From: Nemertoderma westbladi | Taxonomy: Eukaryota > Xenacoelomorpha > Nemertodermatida > Nemertodermatidae | Assembly: GCA_032718475.1 (NCBI GenBank) | Contig: JAUCBJ010003621.1 | Coordinates: 1 to 30,273, forward strand | DNA length: 30,273 nt | Reading direction: 5' to 3' | Part shown: piece after piece, positions 8,628-19,873 of the stretch | How the letters are laid out: every line of letters starts with the position of its first letter | How positions within the stretch are numbered: the stretch's first letter is position 1 | Notes under the pieces: generated by a model | Databases searched by the model: none | The model's input: only the letters and a program-made list of their open reading frames with translations | What the model was told of the DNA's origin: nothing | Program-made: the position numbers and the translations under genes

Positions 8628-9049
8628 GGCTATTGATATATTGTATTTTTATACATTATATATCATCATCAATCAGTGACTCCTTGTATCGATATTGCAC
8701 GGAGTTGAGCTTTGAATGACCAGTGCCAGTGAGTCAGTGTACCTCAGATTCGGCCTTATGACATAGGCCTAGTCCTCCTAATCACATACTGACATAGGGC
8801 CTAGGCCTACTGATACGTTATAGATAGCTGGATAGGGCCTACTGATATAGCACGAGCACCGATACCTCTGACCTACGAAACACTCGTCGATTTACACTGT
8901 AACTTCTACCCTGCTGCCCTACTAGTTACCGTACTACATACTACCGGTCGTCTCCTTGTGAAATTGAAATACGGTAGGCCTATTTGCATATCTTTTGGCT
9001 TTGGATTCTAGCCGTTTCTGTTGGCCTATTTAACAGTTTACGCTGTTCT
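8628..9049 (+). promoter_or_regulatory. Upstream region of YPEL5
   Basis: This 420-bp stretch has no ORF of note. It contains the octamer attttgcat-like site atttgcat (8982-8989) and several gggcctactgata-type short repeats (8795-8865). A pyrimidine-rich tract ending in ttaacag (9036) is a plausible 3' splice acceptor 13 bases before the start codon, so a 5'UTR intron is possible. No TATA box is convincing. Promoter status is inferred from position. Confidence 0.35.
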
Positions 9050-9436
9050 ATGGGTCGACTGTTCATAGAGCACCTGGGCGGGGTTCGTTTGTACTCGTGC
9101 GCGAGCTGCGATACGATTCTCACGAACCGTGGAGAACTCGTCTCTACGCGGTTCACCGGCGCAACCGGTAGGGCCTTCCTATTCGATCGAGTCGTCAACC
9201 TGAGTTTCAGCGAGATCCAGGACCGCGTGATGCTCACCGGCAGACACATGGTGCGGGACGTCTCGTGTAAAAACTGCGAAGCGAAACTCGGCTGGGTGTA
9301 CGAGTTCGCGACGGAGGACAATCAGAAGTACAAGGAGGGAAGGGTAATCCTGGAACGGGCGTTGATAACAGAAAGCGACGGATTCGAGGAGAAACCACCG
9401 CCACCACCTCGGCCCAAACGTCAGCGCAATGACTGA
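9050..9436 (+). CDS. YPEL5: Yippee-like protein 5
   Basis: This encodes a 128-residue protein covering the whole Yippee domain. It begins [11 protein letters not shown], with paired zinc ligands Cys17-x2-Cys20 (YSCASC) and Cys73-x2-Cys76 (VSCKNC). It carries the family signatures [45 protein letters not shown] and [12 protein letters not shown]. From family knowledge, YPEL5 is a small zinc protein of animals, reported at the centrosome, spindle and midbody and as a partner of the CTLH/GID ubiquitin-ligase complex. I chose the ATG at 9050 because the family alignment starts there; the frame is open further upstream only by chance. The whole coding region is one exon. The last ~14 residues ([13 protein letters not shown]) are proline-rich and basic, unlike the short polar tail I recall in vertebrates, and could be a nuclear-localisation-like tail. 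A possible ATTAAA poly(A) signal is at 9986-9991. The coding part is more GC-rich than its flanks. Confidence 0.96.
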   Translation: MGRLFIEHLGGVRLYSCASCDTILTNRGELVSTRFTGATGRAFLFDRVVNLSFSEIQDRVMLTGRHMVRDVSCKNCEAKLGWVYEFATEDNQKYKEGRVILERALITESDGFEEKPPPPPRPKRQRND

Positions 9437-10237
9437 CCGAATTAATTTCGTCAATTTTTATTGTTTATTTTTATGAGCGCTGTTGGCTGTTATTTATATA
9501 TACAGATACTTTTTTGTATCGCGGACAACTTTTCAGTGAACTGATAGCCTATATATCAGCTATACACCGGTACCGATACCGCTGATGGTGACTCGCTCAT
9601 ACACCCCCACGGTTTAACATTTACCATCACATTTAATTAATATACCGGTAGTTATATTTTTTAATAACTCTTCAGTGGCAGGAATCCAGAATATAATTTC
9701 AGAATTTTAGTGTCTCATAGAAGAATCCAGAATACGAACTGAATGAACGATTATTTAGTGAAGTTTGCATGGAAATGAAACACAGCTGTGTGTTGGTGTA
9801 AAGAAATGCAATGTTTCCACTCCACATCCATATTATAGTCACGGGTTATACAGGGCAGTGGCAATTCGTGTACCGGCACTGTATAGAAGGTTAAACGAAA
9901 CAGTAACATGAGTCACTATTATTATTATGTGACACTATATTGAGTTATAATTTACAGCAGTAAATTACTGACATTTGCACTATTTATTAAAAGTCTCCAT
10001 TTATTAACATCATTTTACACAACTCGGTTCCCAACTCAGTTTCAATGGAAATTAAATTTGGGTTGATTAGTTTGACATAATTTCTTGGCATCGTAATCTT
10101 GTCGGATTTGTTTGCAATTTGTTGTATTAATGGGTGATGGATAATCTCAATGATCTCAGAATCTATCTGATTCTGTAAAACAATGAATTTAACATTTAAC
10201 TCAAACCTACGATGTGGGAACATTCGGCTGGGAAATT
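9437..10237. other. YPEL5 downstream region
   Basis: This is AT-rich DNA without a recognised gene. The first ~550 bp may be YPEL5 3'UTR, as the first poly(A)-signal-like hexamer I see is ATTAAA at 9986. A 78-codon minus-strand frame at 9987-10223 has ordinary-looking composition but no family I recognise. Confidence 0.4.
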
Positions 10238-11291
10238 AAACATTATATCGTAATACTTAAAGAAACTCAGTACCTTAACACGTACCGACTAACACCAGAG
10301 TGTTGGTATCGGTTCTTGGACGATGGTTGGTCAGTATGGAAACATGGGGAGGAAGAGTTGGGACAATTTCTAGATTTTCTAAACGCACAACACATAAACA
10401 TACAGTACACGATGGAAAAATCTTACACCGGACTAGCATTTTTAGACGTATACACCAAAGTCAATGACCAAGGAACCATAGACATAGAACCATACAGAAA
10501 ACCCACAAACGCTGGTATCATACTGAACTACAATAGCCACCACCCGAAGTCTGATACTTAATACGGCTAGGAACCTAATACATAAAACGATCTTACACAG
10601 CTCTACAACGGTCGCCAAGCAACACGCCATACAAACCACCAGACAGTTACTCCACCAAAACAACTACCCTCCAGCAGTGGTCAATAGACTCCACCCAATC
10701 TGACTCACCCGCACACCACATCCCTTCACAACGTACTCCAACAGACAATCAACCGAAACACCCAATCATACTCCCCCACATCAACGAGGACGTTGGCAGG
10801 AAGGTAAAGGAGATAATTAGAAGGTCTCCGTTTTCTAGAACCACCAGGGTTGTGTTCACACCGGGACGGAAATTAAAAGATATATTAATACAAACACGGC
10901 TTAACAAACCCAAATGCCCCAAACTACCTAACACAATATGTTACACATGTTCCAACGGTACACGCAACTGTACAAAAAAGAACGTAATTTACCAAACTAC
11001 GTGCAATTTATGCAAAGAGAGATACATAGGCGAAACATATAAACCCATTAGGATACGCACAATGGCACACAGGAACGCGGTACGAAACAATAACAAATCA
11101 CGAAGGAGCTCCGTGGCGGCACACTACCTAGCAAGACATGGTCAGATGGCGCTCAACCACCATTCACTATTAAGGTCCTCCGCCGGTGCAGGGATTGGCC
11201 CGACAGGAAGATCAGCGAGAATGTATTGATACACCACCTGAACCCAGAAATAAACATACAACACCCCTCAGAATACGATAGCGGATGGTAA
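10238..11291 (+). pseudogene. Penelope-like retroelement relic (RT end and GIY-YIG endonuclease)
   Basis: Fragments of a Penelope-like protein lie in order across three frames. First is the end of the reverse transcriptase: CWYRFLDDGWSVWKHGEEEL, then AFLDVY, EPYRKPTNAG and NSHHPK. Near 10548 the frame shifts to LILNTARNLIHKT, then ARQ-type TTRQLLHQNNYPPAVVNRL. From 10768 it shifts again to ILPHINEDVGRKVKEIIRR, VVFTPGRKLKDIL and the GIY-YIG-type nuclease with CYTC, NVIYQTTCNLC and ERYIGETYKPIRIR. After about 11160 a further shift gives DWPDRKISENVLIHHLNPEI and a stop at 11289-11291. The RT core has FLDD where active elements have an ADD or VDD motif, and everything upstream is missing. The element is 5'-truncated, has at least three frameshifts and cannot be active. 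No other gene in the window depends on it. Confidence 0.92.
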
Positions 11292-11395
11292 CCGCATACA
11301 ACTACGCGTAGGCATTTACACAAAACATACAGTAGACACAGCACGCACGGCATATACACCCACGCACCCCAAAGCACACAGCCAGGGAGTACTAC

Positions 11396-11421
11396 GGGGG
11401 GGGGGGGGGGGGGGGGGGGGG
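11396..11421. repeat. G26 homopolymer
   Basis: This is an uninterrupted run of 26 G about 105 bp past the Penelope-like stop codon. Runs of this length can form G-quadruplexes and are prone to length error in sequencing. Confidence 0.95.
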
Positions 11422-11553
11422 TTTGTTGCATGCAACCCACCACTTACCGGTAAGGAATCACAGACTGTCCTGTAGTAGTTTAGCCCTGTAGTAGTTTAGT
11501 CCTGTATGTACTTCCGTACTTTACACCTGCGCATGCATTCTACCTGAATTGAG

Positions 11554-11577
11554 TTGAAAAAGGGCTGTTGCCCGAAA
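11554..11577 (+). ncRNA. Decayed hammerhead-ribozyme-like core downstream of the Penelope-like relic
   Basis: The order is ttgaaaa, then a 4-bp stem gggc/gccc with loop tgtt (11562-11573), then gaaa. This mimics the hammerhead order CUGANGA, stem II, GAAA. The first conserved C is replaced by T, the second-to-last G is replaced by A, and no good stem III or cleavage triplet follows. Hammerhead motifs are known in Penelope-like terminal repeats, and the position fits. I treat it as a possible relic and not an active ribozyme. Confidence 0.3.
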
Positions 11578-11908
11578 TATACTTGGTTATTTCATTTTAA
11601 ATTCTATTTTTGGTCACTTAGAAAAAGGTCCTTCTAAACGCACTAACTCATTGTCTATTATTAATACTTTATTGCTTTAGGTAAAAGAGAAATTTAATAA
11701 AGATTGTCAATAACATTAAATAACAGCGGTGAGTAAGCTTATATCCCAAATAGTTTATTCCACAAAATATTGGGATTGCTATTTTTTAATGGGATTTGTG
11801 TGGAATGATCGTAAAAATAATATTATTATTTTTATTGAATCCTTGTAATTTAGCTACATATTTTCACTGAGGCATTAACAGGGTTAATTAATCTTATACT
11901 ATTTAAAT
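11578..11908. other. Gene-free AT-rich stretch
   Basis: No coding or RNA gene is visible. Simple taataat/ttatt runs occur near 11817-11835. Confidence 0.4.
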
Positions 11909-12210
11909 ATCATTATCGGCGTAAGATAATTTTTCATATTTCTGACAAATTGAGCAGCCTTCGATCTTAATTTTACCCATAACACTGTCAATACACCTGT
12001 CATCAATCTCATGTACTGCGGTTCCGTCTATGCCTTTGGGTTGGGGTGCAGATTAAAAGGGCTGAACACGTACTGTCTCCCTTTCTTTGATTGATTGGCG
12101 GTGTGGTTAAATTTCTCAAATACTGATGTTGTGACACTGTAGAATAGCTCAATTTTAATTTGTGTATCATAACTGAGCCTCGTGCTGCGCGAAGTCCCCA
12201 CGAATGTGTT
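11909..12210 (+). repeat. Dispersed repeat, copy A
   Basis: This is a diverged direct duplicate of 12829-13178. Shared landmarks in order are atcggcNtaag, acaaattg, cctttgggttggggt with gcagattaaaagggc, ctttgattNatt, ggttaaattt, tagaatNgctcaattt, and the end gagcctcgtgctgcgcgaag with ccccacgaaNgtgt. The closing part also occurs reversed at 3208-3235. The family is unknown to me and encodes no protein. Confidence 0.8.
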
Positions 12211-12828
12211 CTTCTGATATGTCAACACCCGTCTGTGGTATCCAAACTTGGTACACATGTTGTTTGGCAAAAGTTTATAAGTTTTCCAAGTTGAATTTAC
12301 GTGAGGCCTTCGAGAAGGTAAGATAAATTCAGTTAATTAATTAATGATTAATTAATGTTGGTTAGCAACATTCATAACAGCATTTTTCAACATGACTTTT
12401 AATGGAAATTAATTATTTTATAGTATAAGATATAAATAATTATACTTAAAAATTATACAGCTGTAATCCCCATATCCCATTCCATTATAGTTTTTAATTA
12501 GTTCAAGTGATTTGCTTTAAGAAATGTGTTTTTAATTGATCTAAACGTAATTAAGTTATCTAAATATCCCACCGTATCTCTATATTTCGAGCTCCCTCAT
12601 TCATTGGCATGCTTGATATTGCCTTAGTTGGGAACCAGTCCAATCATCTCACCACTACTTGGCAACGGGTAATTACATCTATAGGGAACTACTAGGGTAA
12701 GGCGCCAGACTAATAAGCCAGTTTGTTTTATCTCGCAAAATGATTGCCGAGTATTTAATCGTGATTCTTCAGAATAATTAGCTAAATAATTTCGTTGAGG
12801 TGTTGACATGATAAATTAATATTTCAGT
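12211..12828. other. AT-rich stretch between the two dispersed-repeat copies
   Basis: It contains attaattaa-type runs at 12330-12356 and no recognised gene. The short ORFs on the minus strand are not conserved proteins. Confidence 0.4.
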
Positions 12829-13178
12829 ATCAATACTATCGGCATAAGGCAAGTTTTAACAATTTTTACAAATTGGGTTGCCTCCGCACCTAAAAATATA
12901 TTACTTTTATAACACAAATTTCTTGTTAGGCCTAATACATTTCCTTTCATTAATCCTCTGTGCCCCTTTGGGTTGGGGTGGTGCAGATTAAAAGGGCGGT
13001 TAAAGTGAGGGAGGGAACTTTCCTCTCTTCTTTGATTTATTCTTATTGGCAGTTTGGTTAAATTTCTTATTTATTTATTTAAATTTCTTAAATACAGATT
13101 TTGGGATAGAATTGCTCAATTTGAATCTGTATCTGATAACTGAGCCTCGTGCTGCGCGAAGGCCCCACGAACGTGTAT
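12829..13178 (+). repeat. Dispersed repeat, copy B, abutting the 38-bp array
   Basis: This is the second copy of the 11909-12210 family with small insertions (for example an extra ttatttattt run near 13061-13080). Its terminal gaaggccccacgaacgtgt is followed within a few bases by the first unit of the 38-bp minisatellite at 13181, so the array grew at the edge of this repeat. Confidence 0.8.
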
Positions 13179-14092
13179 AATTTACTATCTTGTCGGCTTG
13201 TTTGTTATACTGAGATGGTTTACTATCTTGTCGGCCTGATTGTTACACTGAGATGGTTTACTATCTTGTCGGCCTGATTGTTACACAGAGATGGTTTACT
13301 ATCTTGTCGGCCTGATTGTTACACTGAGATGGTTTACTATCTTGTCGGCCTGATTGTTACACTGAGATGGTTTACTATCTTGTCGGCCTGATTGTTACAC
13401 TGAGATGGTTTACTATCTTGTCGGCCTGATTGTTACACTGAGATGGTTTACTATCTCGTCTCCCTGATTGTTACACTGAGATGGTTTACTATCTTGTCGG
13501 CCTGATTGTTACACTGAGATGGTTTACTATCTTGTCGGCCTGATTGTTACACTGAGATGGTTTACTATCTCGTCGGCCTGATTGTTACACTGAGATGGTT
13601 TACTATCTTGTCGGCCTGATTGTTACACTGAGATGGTTTACTATCTTGTCGGCCTGATTGTTACACTGAGATGGTTTACCATCTTGTCGGCCCGATTGTT
13701 ACACTGAGATGGTTTACTATCTTGTCGGCCCGATTGTTACACTGAGATGGTTTACTATCTTGTCGGCCTGATTGTTACACATAGATGGTTTACTATCTTG
13801 TCGGCCTGATTGTTACACTGAGATGGTTTACTATCTTGTCGGCCTGATTGTTACACTGAGATGGTTTACTATCTTGTCGGCCTGATTGTTACACTGAGAT
13901 GGTTTACTATCTTGTCGGCCTGATTGTTACACTGAGATGGTTTACTATCTCGTCGGCCTGATTGTTACACTGAGATGGTTTACTATCTTGTCGGCCTGAT
14001 TGTTACACTGAGATGGTTTACTATCTTGTCGGCCTGATTGTTACACTGAGATGGTTTACCATCTTGTCGGCCCGATTGTTACACTGAGATGG

Positions 14093-16524
14093 TTTACTAT
14101 CTTGTCGGCCCGATTGTTACACTGAGATGGTTTACTATCTCGTCTCCCTGATTGTTACACTGAGATGGTTTACTATCTCGTCTCCCTGATTGTTACACTG
14201 AGATGGTTTACTATCTTGTCGGCCTGATTGTTACACTGAGATGGTTTACTATCTTGTCGGCCTGATTGTTACACTGAGATGGTTTACCATCTTGTCGGCC
14301 CGATTGTTACACTGAGATGGTTTACTATCTCGTCTCCCTGATTGTTACACTGAGATGGTTTACTATCTCGTCTCCCTGATTGTTACACTGAGATGGTTTA
14401 CTATCTTGTCGGCCTGATTGTTACACTGAGATGGTTTACTATCTTGTCGGCCTGATTGTTACACTGAGATGGTTTACCATCTTGTCGGCCCGATTGTTAC
14501 ACTGAGATGGTTTACTATCTCGTCTCCCTGATTGTTACACTGAGATGGTTTACTATCTCGTCTCCCTGATTGTTACACTGAGATGGTTTACTATCTCGTC
14601 TCCCTGATTGTTACACTGAGATGGTTTACCATCTTGTCGGCCCGATTGTTACACTGAGATGGTTTACTATCTCGTCTCCCTGATTGTTACACTGAGATGG
14701 TTTACCATCTTGTCGGCCCGATTGTTACACTGAGATGGTTTACTATCTCGTCTCCCTGATTGTTACACTGAGATGGTTTACTATCTCGTCTCCCTGATTG
14801 TTACACTGAGATGGTTTACTATCTTGTCGACCTGATTGTTACACTGAGATGGTTTACTATCTTGTCGGCCTGATTGTTACACTGAGATGGTTTACTATCT
14901 TGTCGACCCGATTGTTACACTGAGATGGTTTACTATCTTGTCGACCTGATTGTTACACTGAGATGGTTTACTATCTTGTCGACCCGATTGTTACACTGAG
15001 ATGGTTTACTATCTTGTCGGCCTGATTGTTACACTGAGATGGTTTACTATCTTGTCGGCCTGATTGTTACACTGAGATGGTTTACTATCTTGTCGACCCG
15101 ATTGTTACACTGAGATGGTTTACTATCTTGTCGACCTGATTGTTACACTGAGATGGTTTACTATCTCGTCTCCCTGATTGTTACACTGAGATGGTTTACC
15201 ATCTTGTCGGCCCGATTGTTACACTGAGATGGTTTACTATCTTGTCGGCCTGATTGTTACACTGAGATGGTTTACTATCTTGTCGACCCGATTGTTACAC
15301 TGAGATGGTTTACTATCTTGTCGACCCGATTGTTACACTGAGATGGTTTACTATCTTGTCGGCCCGATTGTTACACTGAGATGGTTTACTATCTTGTCGA
15401 CCCGATTGTTACACTGAGATGGTTTACCATCTTGTCGGCCCGATTGTTACACTGAGATGGTTTACCATCTTGTCGGCCCGATTGTTACACTGAGATGGTT
15501 TACTATCTCGTCTCCCTGATTGTTACACTGAGATGGTTTACTATCTCGTCTCCCTGATTGTTACACTGAGATGGTTTACCATCTTGTCGGCCCGATTGTT
15601 ACACTGAGATGGTTTACTATCTTGTCGGCCTGATTGTTACACTGAGATGGTTTACTATCTTGTCGACCCGATTGTTACACTGAGATGGTTTACTATCTTG
15701 TCGACCCGATTGTTACACTGAGATGGTTTACTATCTTGTCGGCCCGATTGTTACACTGAGATGGTTTACTATCTTGTCGACCCGATTGTTACACTGAGAT
15801 GGTTTACCATCTTGTCGGCCCGATTGTTACACTGAGATGGTTTACCATCTTGTCGGCCCGATTGTTACACTGAGATGGTTTACTATCTCGTCTCCCTGAT
15901 TGTTACACTGAGATGGTTTACTATCTCGTCTCCCTGATTGTTACACTGAGATGGTTTACTATCTTGTCGACCTGATTGTTACACTGAGATGGTTTACTAT
16001 CTTGTCGGCCTGATTGTTACACTGAGATGGTTTACTATCTTGTCGACCCGATTGTTACACTGAGATGGTTTACTATCTTGTCGACCTGATTGTTACACTG
16101 AGATGGTTTACTATCTTGTCGACCTGATTGTTACACTGAGATGGTTTACTATCTTGTCGGCCTGATTGTTACACTGAGATGGTTTACTATCTCGTCGACC
16201 CGATTGTTACACTGAGATGGTTTACTATCTCGTCGACCCGATTGTTACACTGAGATGGTTTACTATCTTGTCGACCTGATTGTTACACTGAGATGGTTTA
16301 CTATCTCGTCGACCCGATTGTTACACTGAGATGGTTTACTATCTTGTCGACCTGATTGTTACACTGAGATGGTTTACTATCTTGTCGGCCCGATTGTTAC
16401 ACTGAGATGGTTTACTATCTCGTCGACCCGATTGTTACACTGAGATGGTTTACTATCTTGTCGGCCCGATTGTTACACTGAGATGGTTTACTATCTTGTC
16501 GGCCTGATTGTTACACTGAGATGG
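14093..16524. repeat. Higher-order block, copy 1 (64 units of 38 bp)
   Basis: The order of variants in units 25-88 is repeated in units 96-158, with a single unit missing in the second copy (one of the two adjacent ggcctg units at 49-50). The block is 2432 bp here. Agreement of four-site variants over more than 60 consecutive units indicates one segmental duplication inside the array. Confidence 0.9.
15195..15954. repeat. 10-unit (380-bp) tandem duplication inside the higher-order block
   Basis: Units 54-63 (15195-15574) and 64-73 (15575-15954) show the same order of variants. The same doublet recurs in the second block at units 124-143. This sets an order of events: the 10-unit duplication came first, then the 64-unit duplication. 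Confidence 0.88.
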
Positions 16525-16790
16525 TTTACTATCTCGTCTCCCTGATTGTTACACTGAGATGGTTTACTATCTTGTCGGCCTGATTGTTACACTGAGATGG
16601 TTTACTATCTTGTCGGCCTGATTGTTACACTGAGATGGTTTACCATCTTGTCGGCCCGATTGTTACACTGAGATGGTTTACTATCTCGTCTCCCTGATTG
16701 TTACACTGAGATGGTTTACTATCTCGTCTCCCTGATTGTTACACTGAGATGGTTTACTATCTTGTCGGCCTGATTGTTACACTGAGATGG

Positions 16791-19184
16791 TTTACTATCT
16801 TGTCGGCCCGATTGTTACACTGAGATGGTTTACTATCTCGTCTCCCTGATTGTTACACTGAGATGGTTTACTATCTCGTCTCCCTGATTGTTACACTGAG
16901 ATGGTTTACTATCTTGTCGGCCTGATTGTTACACTGAGATGGTTTACTATCTTGTCGGCCTGATTGTTACACTGAGATGGTTTACCATCTTGTCGGCCCG
17001 ATTGTTACACTGAGATGGTTTACTATCTCGTCTCCCTGATTGTTACACTGAGATGGTTTACTATCTCGTCTCCCTGATTGTTACACTGAGATGGTTTACT
17101 ATCTTGTCGGCCTGATTGTTACACTGAGATGGTTTACTATCTTGTCGGCCTGATTGTTACACTGAGATGGTTTACCATCTTGTCGGCCCGATTGTTACAC
17201 TGAGATGGTTTACTATCTCGTCTCCCTGATTGTTACACTGAGATGGTTTACTATCTCGTCTCCCTGATTGTTACACTGAGATGGTTTACTATCTCGTCTC
17301 CCTGATTGTTACACTGAGATGGTTTACCATCTTGTCGGCCCGATTGTTACACTGAGATGGTTTACTATCTCGTCTCCCTGATTGTTACACTGAGATGGTT
17401 TACCATCTTGTCGGCCCGATTGTTACACTGAGATGGTTTACTATCTCGTCTCCCTGATTGTTACACTGAGATGGTTTACTATCTCGTCTCCCTGATTGTT
17501 ACACTGAGATGGTTTACTATCTTGTCGACCTGATTGTTACACTGAGATGGTTTACTATCTTGTCGGCCTGATTGTTACACTGAGATGGTTTACTATCTTG
17601 TCGACCCGATTGTTACACTGAGATGGTTTACTATCTTGTCGACCTGATTGTTACACTGAGATGGTTTACTATCTTGTCGACCCGATTGTTACACTGAGAT
17701 GGTTTACTATCTTGTCGGCCTGATTGTTACACTGAGATGGTTTACTATCTTGTCGACCCGATTGTTACACTGAGATGGTTTACTATCTTGTCGACCTGAT
17801 TGTTACACTGAGATGGTTTACTATCTCGTCTCCCTGATTGTTACACTGAGATGGTTTACCATCTTGTCGGCCCGATTGTTACACTGAGATGGTTTACTAT
17901 CTTGTCGGCCTGATTGTTACACTGAGATGGTTTACTATCTTGTCGACCCGATTGTTACACTGAGATGGTTTACTATCTTGTCGACCCGATTGTTACACTG
18001 AGATGGTTTACTATCTTGTCGGCCCGATTGTTACACTGAGATGGTTTACTATCTTGTCGACCCGATTGTTACACTGAGATGGTTTACCATCTTGTCGGCC
18101 CGATTGTTACACTGAGATGGTTTACCATCTTGTCGGCCCGATTGTTACACTGAGATGGTTTACTATCTCGTCTCCCTGATTGTTACACTGAGATGGTTTA
18201 CTATCTCGTCTCCCTGATTGTTACACTGAGATGGTTTACCATCTTGTCGGCCCGATTGTTACACTGAGATGGTTTACTATCTTGTCGGCCTGATTGTTAC
18301 ACTGAGATGGTTTACTATCTTGTCGACCCGATTGTTACACTGAGATGGTTTACTATCTTGTCGACCCGATTGTTACACTGAGATGGTTTACTATCTTGTC
18401 GGCCCGATTGTTACACTGAGATGGTTTACTATCTTGTCGACCCGATTGTTACACTGAGATGGTTTACCATCTTGTCGGCCCGATTGTTACACTGAGATGG
18501 TTTACCATCTTGTCGGCCCGATTGTTACACTGAGATGGTTTACTATCTCGTCTCCCTGATTGTTACACTGAGATGGTTTACTATCTCGTCTCCCTGATTG
18601 TTACACTGAGATGGTTTACTATCTTGTCGACCTGATTGTTACACTGAGATGGTTTACTATCTTGTCGGCCTGATTGTTACACTGAGATGGTTTACTATCT
18701 TGTCGACCCGATTGTTACACTGAGATGGTTTACTATCTTGTCGACCTGATTGTTACACTGAGATGGTTTACTATCTTGTCGACCTGATTGTTACACTGAG
18801 ATGGTTTACTATCTTGTCGGCCTGATTGTTACACTGAGATGGTTTACTATCTCGTCGACCCGATTGTTACACTGAGATGGTTTACTATCTCGTCGACCCG
18901 ATTGTTACACTGAGATGGTTTACTATCTTGTCGACCTGATTGTTACACTGAGATGGTTTACTATCTCGTCGACCCGATTGTTACACTGAGATGGTTTACT
19001 ATCTTGTCGACCTGATTGTTACACTGAGATGGTTTACTATCTTGTCGGCCCGATTGTTACACTGAGATGGTTTACTATCTCGTCGACCCGATTGTTACAC
19101 TGAGATGGTTTACTATCTTGTCGGCCCGATTGTTACACTGAGATGGTTTACTATCTTGTCGGCCTGATTGTTACACTGAGATGG
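16791..19184. repeat. Higher-order block, copy 2 (63 units of 38 bp)
   Basis: This is the second copy of 14093-16524. It is 2394 bp, exactly one unit shorter. Agreement starts at unit 96 (16791) and ends at unit 158 (19184); outside these limits the variant order differs. Confidence 0.9.
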
Positions 19185-19873
19185 TTTACTATCTTGTCGA
19201 CCCGATTGTTACACTGAGATGGTTTACTATCTTGTCGGCCCGATTGTTACACATAGATGGTTTACTATCTTGTCGGCCCGATTGTTACACTGAGATGGTT
19301 TACTATCTTGTCGACCCGATTGTTACACTGAGATGGTTTACTATCTTGTCGACCCGATTGTTACACTGAGATGGTTTACTATCTTGTCGGCCTGATTGTT
19401 ACACTGAGATGGTTTACTATCTTGTCGGCCCGATTGTTACACTGAGATGGTTTACTATCTTGTCGGCCCGATTGTTACACTGAGATGGTTTACTATCTTG
19501 TCGACCCGATTGTTACACTGAGATGGTTTACTATCTTGTCGGCCCGATTGTTACACTGAGATGGTTTACTATCTTGTCGGCCTGATTGTTACACTGAGAT
19601 GGTTTACTATCTTGTCGACCCGATTGTTACACTGAGATGGTTTACTATCTTGTCGGCCCGATTGTTACACTGAGATGGTTTACTATCTCGTCTCCCTGAT
19701 TGTTACACTGAGATGGTTTACTATCTTGTCGGCCTGATTGTTACACTGAGATGGTTTACTATCTTGTCGGCCTGATTGTTACACTGAGATGGTTTACTAT
19801 CTTGTCGGCCCGATTGTTACACTGAGATGGTTTACTACTGTATCTTGTCGGCCTGATTGTTACACTGAGATGG

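Larger units (their letters stand above)
13181..19873. repeat. 38-bp minisatellite, 176 units
   Basis: The unit begins tttactatcttgtcggcctg and continues attgttacactgagatgg. Starts fall on 13181 + 38(n-1) throughout; I checked this at units 25, 30, 39, 54, 96, 101, 110 and 124. The only length change is a 5-bp insertion (actgt) in unit 176, giving 176 units. At least eight variants differ at four sites: t/c after tttac, t/c in atctNgtc, gg/ga/tc after gtc, and t/c before gattg. The first units are the most uniform. The order of variants shows large block duplications. The unit length is not a multiple of three and stops occur, so it is non-coding. Most units contain agatag (GATA-type) and attgtt (SOX-type) hexamers, which may be chance. 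Confidence 0.98.

Noticed and set aside
8865-8890. Possible hammerhead near ctgacctacgaaacac
   Set aside because: A gaaac is present, but no CUGANGA core or stem II precedes it.
8980-9454. Two minus-strand frames opposite YPEL5
   Set aside because: They are shadows of the conserved plus-strand gene and have no recognisable domain.
9987-10223. 78-codon minus-strand frame with ordinary amino-acid composition
   Set aside because: I do not recognise any family, there is no supporting splice or promoter context, and it overlaps the start of the Penelope-like region.
19181-19369. 62-codon frame inside the 38-bp array
   Set aside because: The peptide is itself periodic (MVYYLVDPIVTLR-type repeats) and exists only because several adjacent units lack stops in that frame.
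13181-19873. CRISPR-like array
   Set aside because: The 38-bp units are contiguous with no unique spacers, and no cas genes occur; it is a minisatellite in an animal genome. The same holds for the 64-bp and 25-bp arrays.
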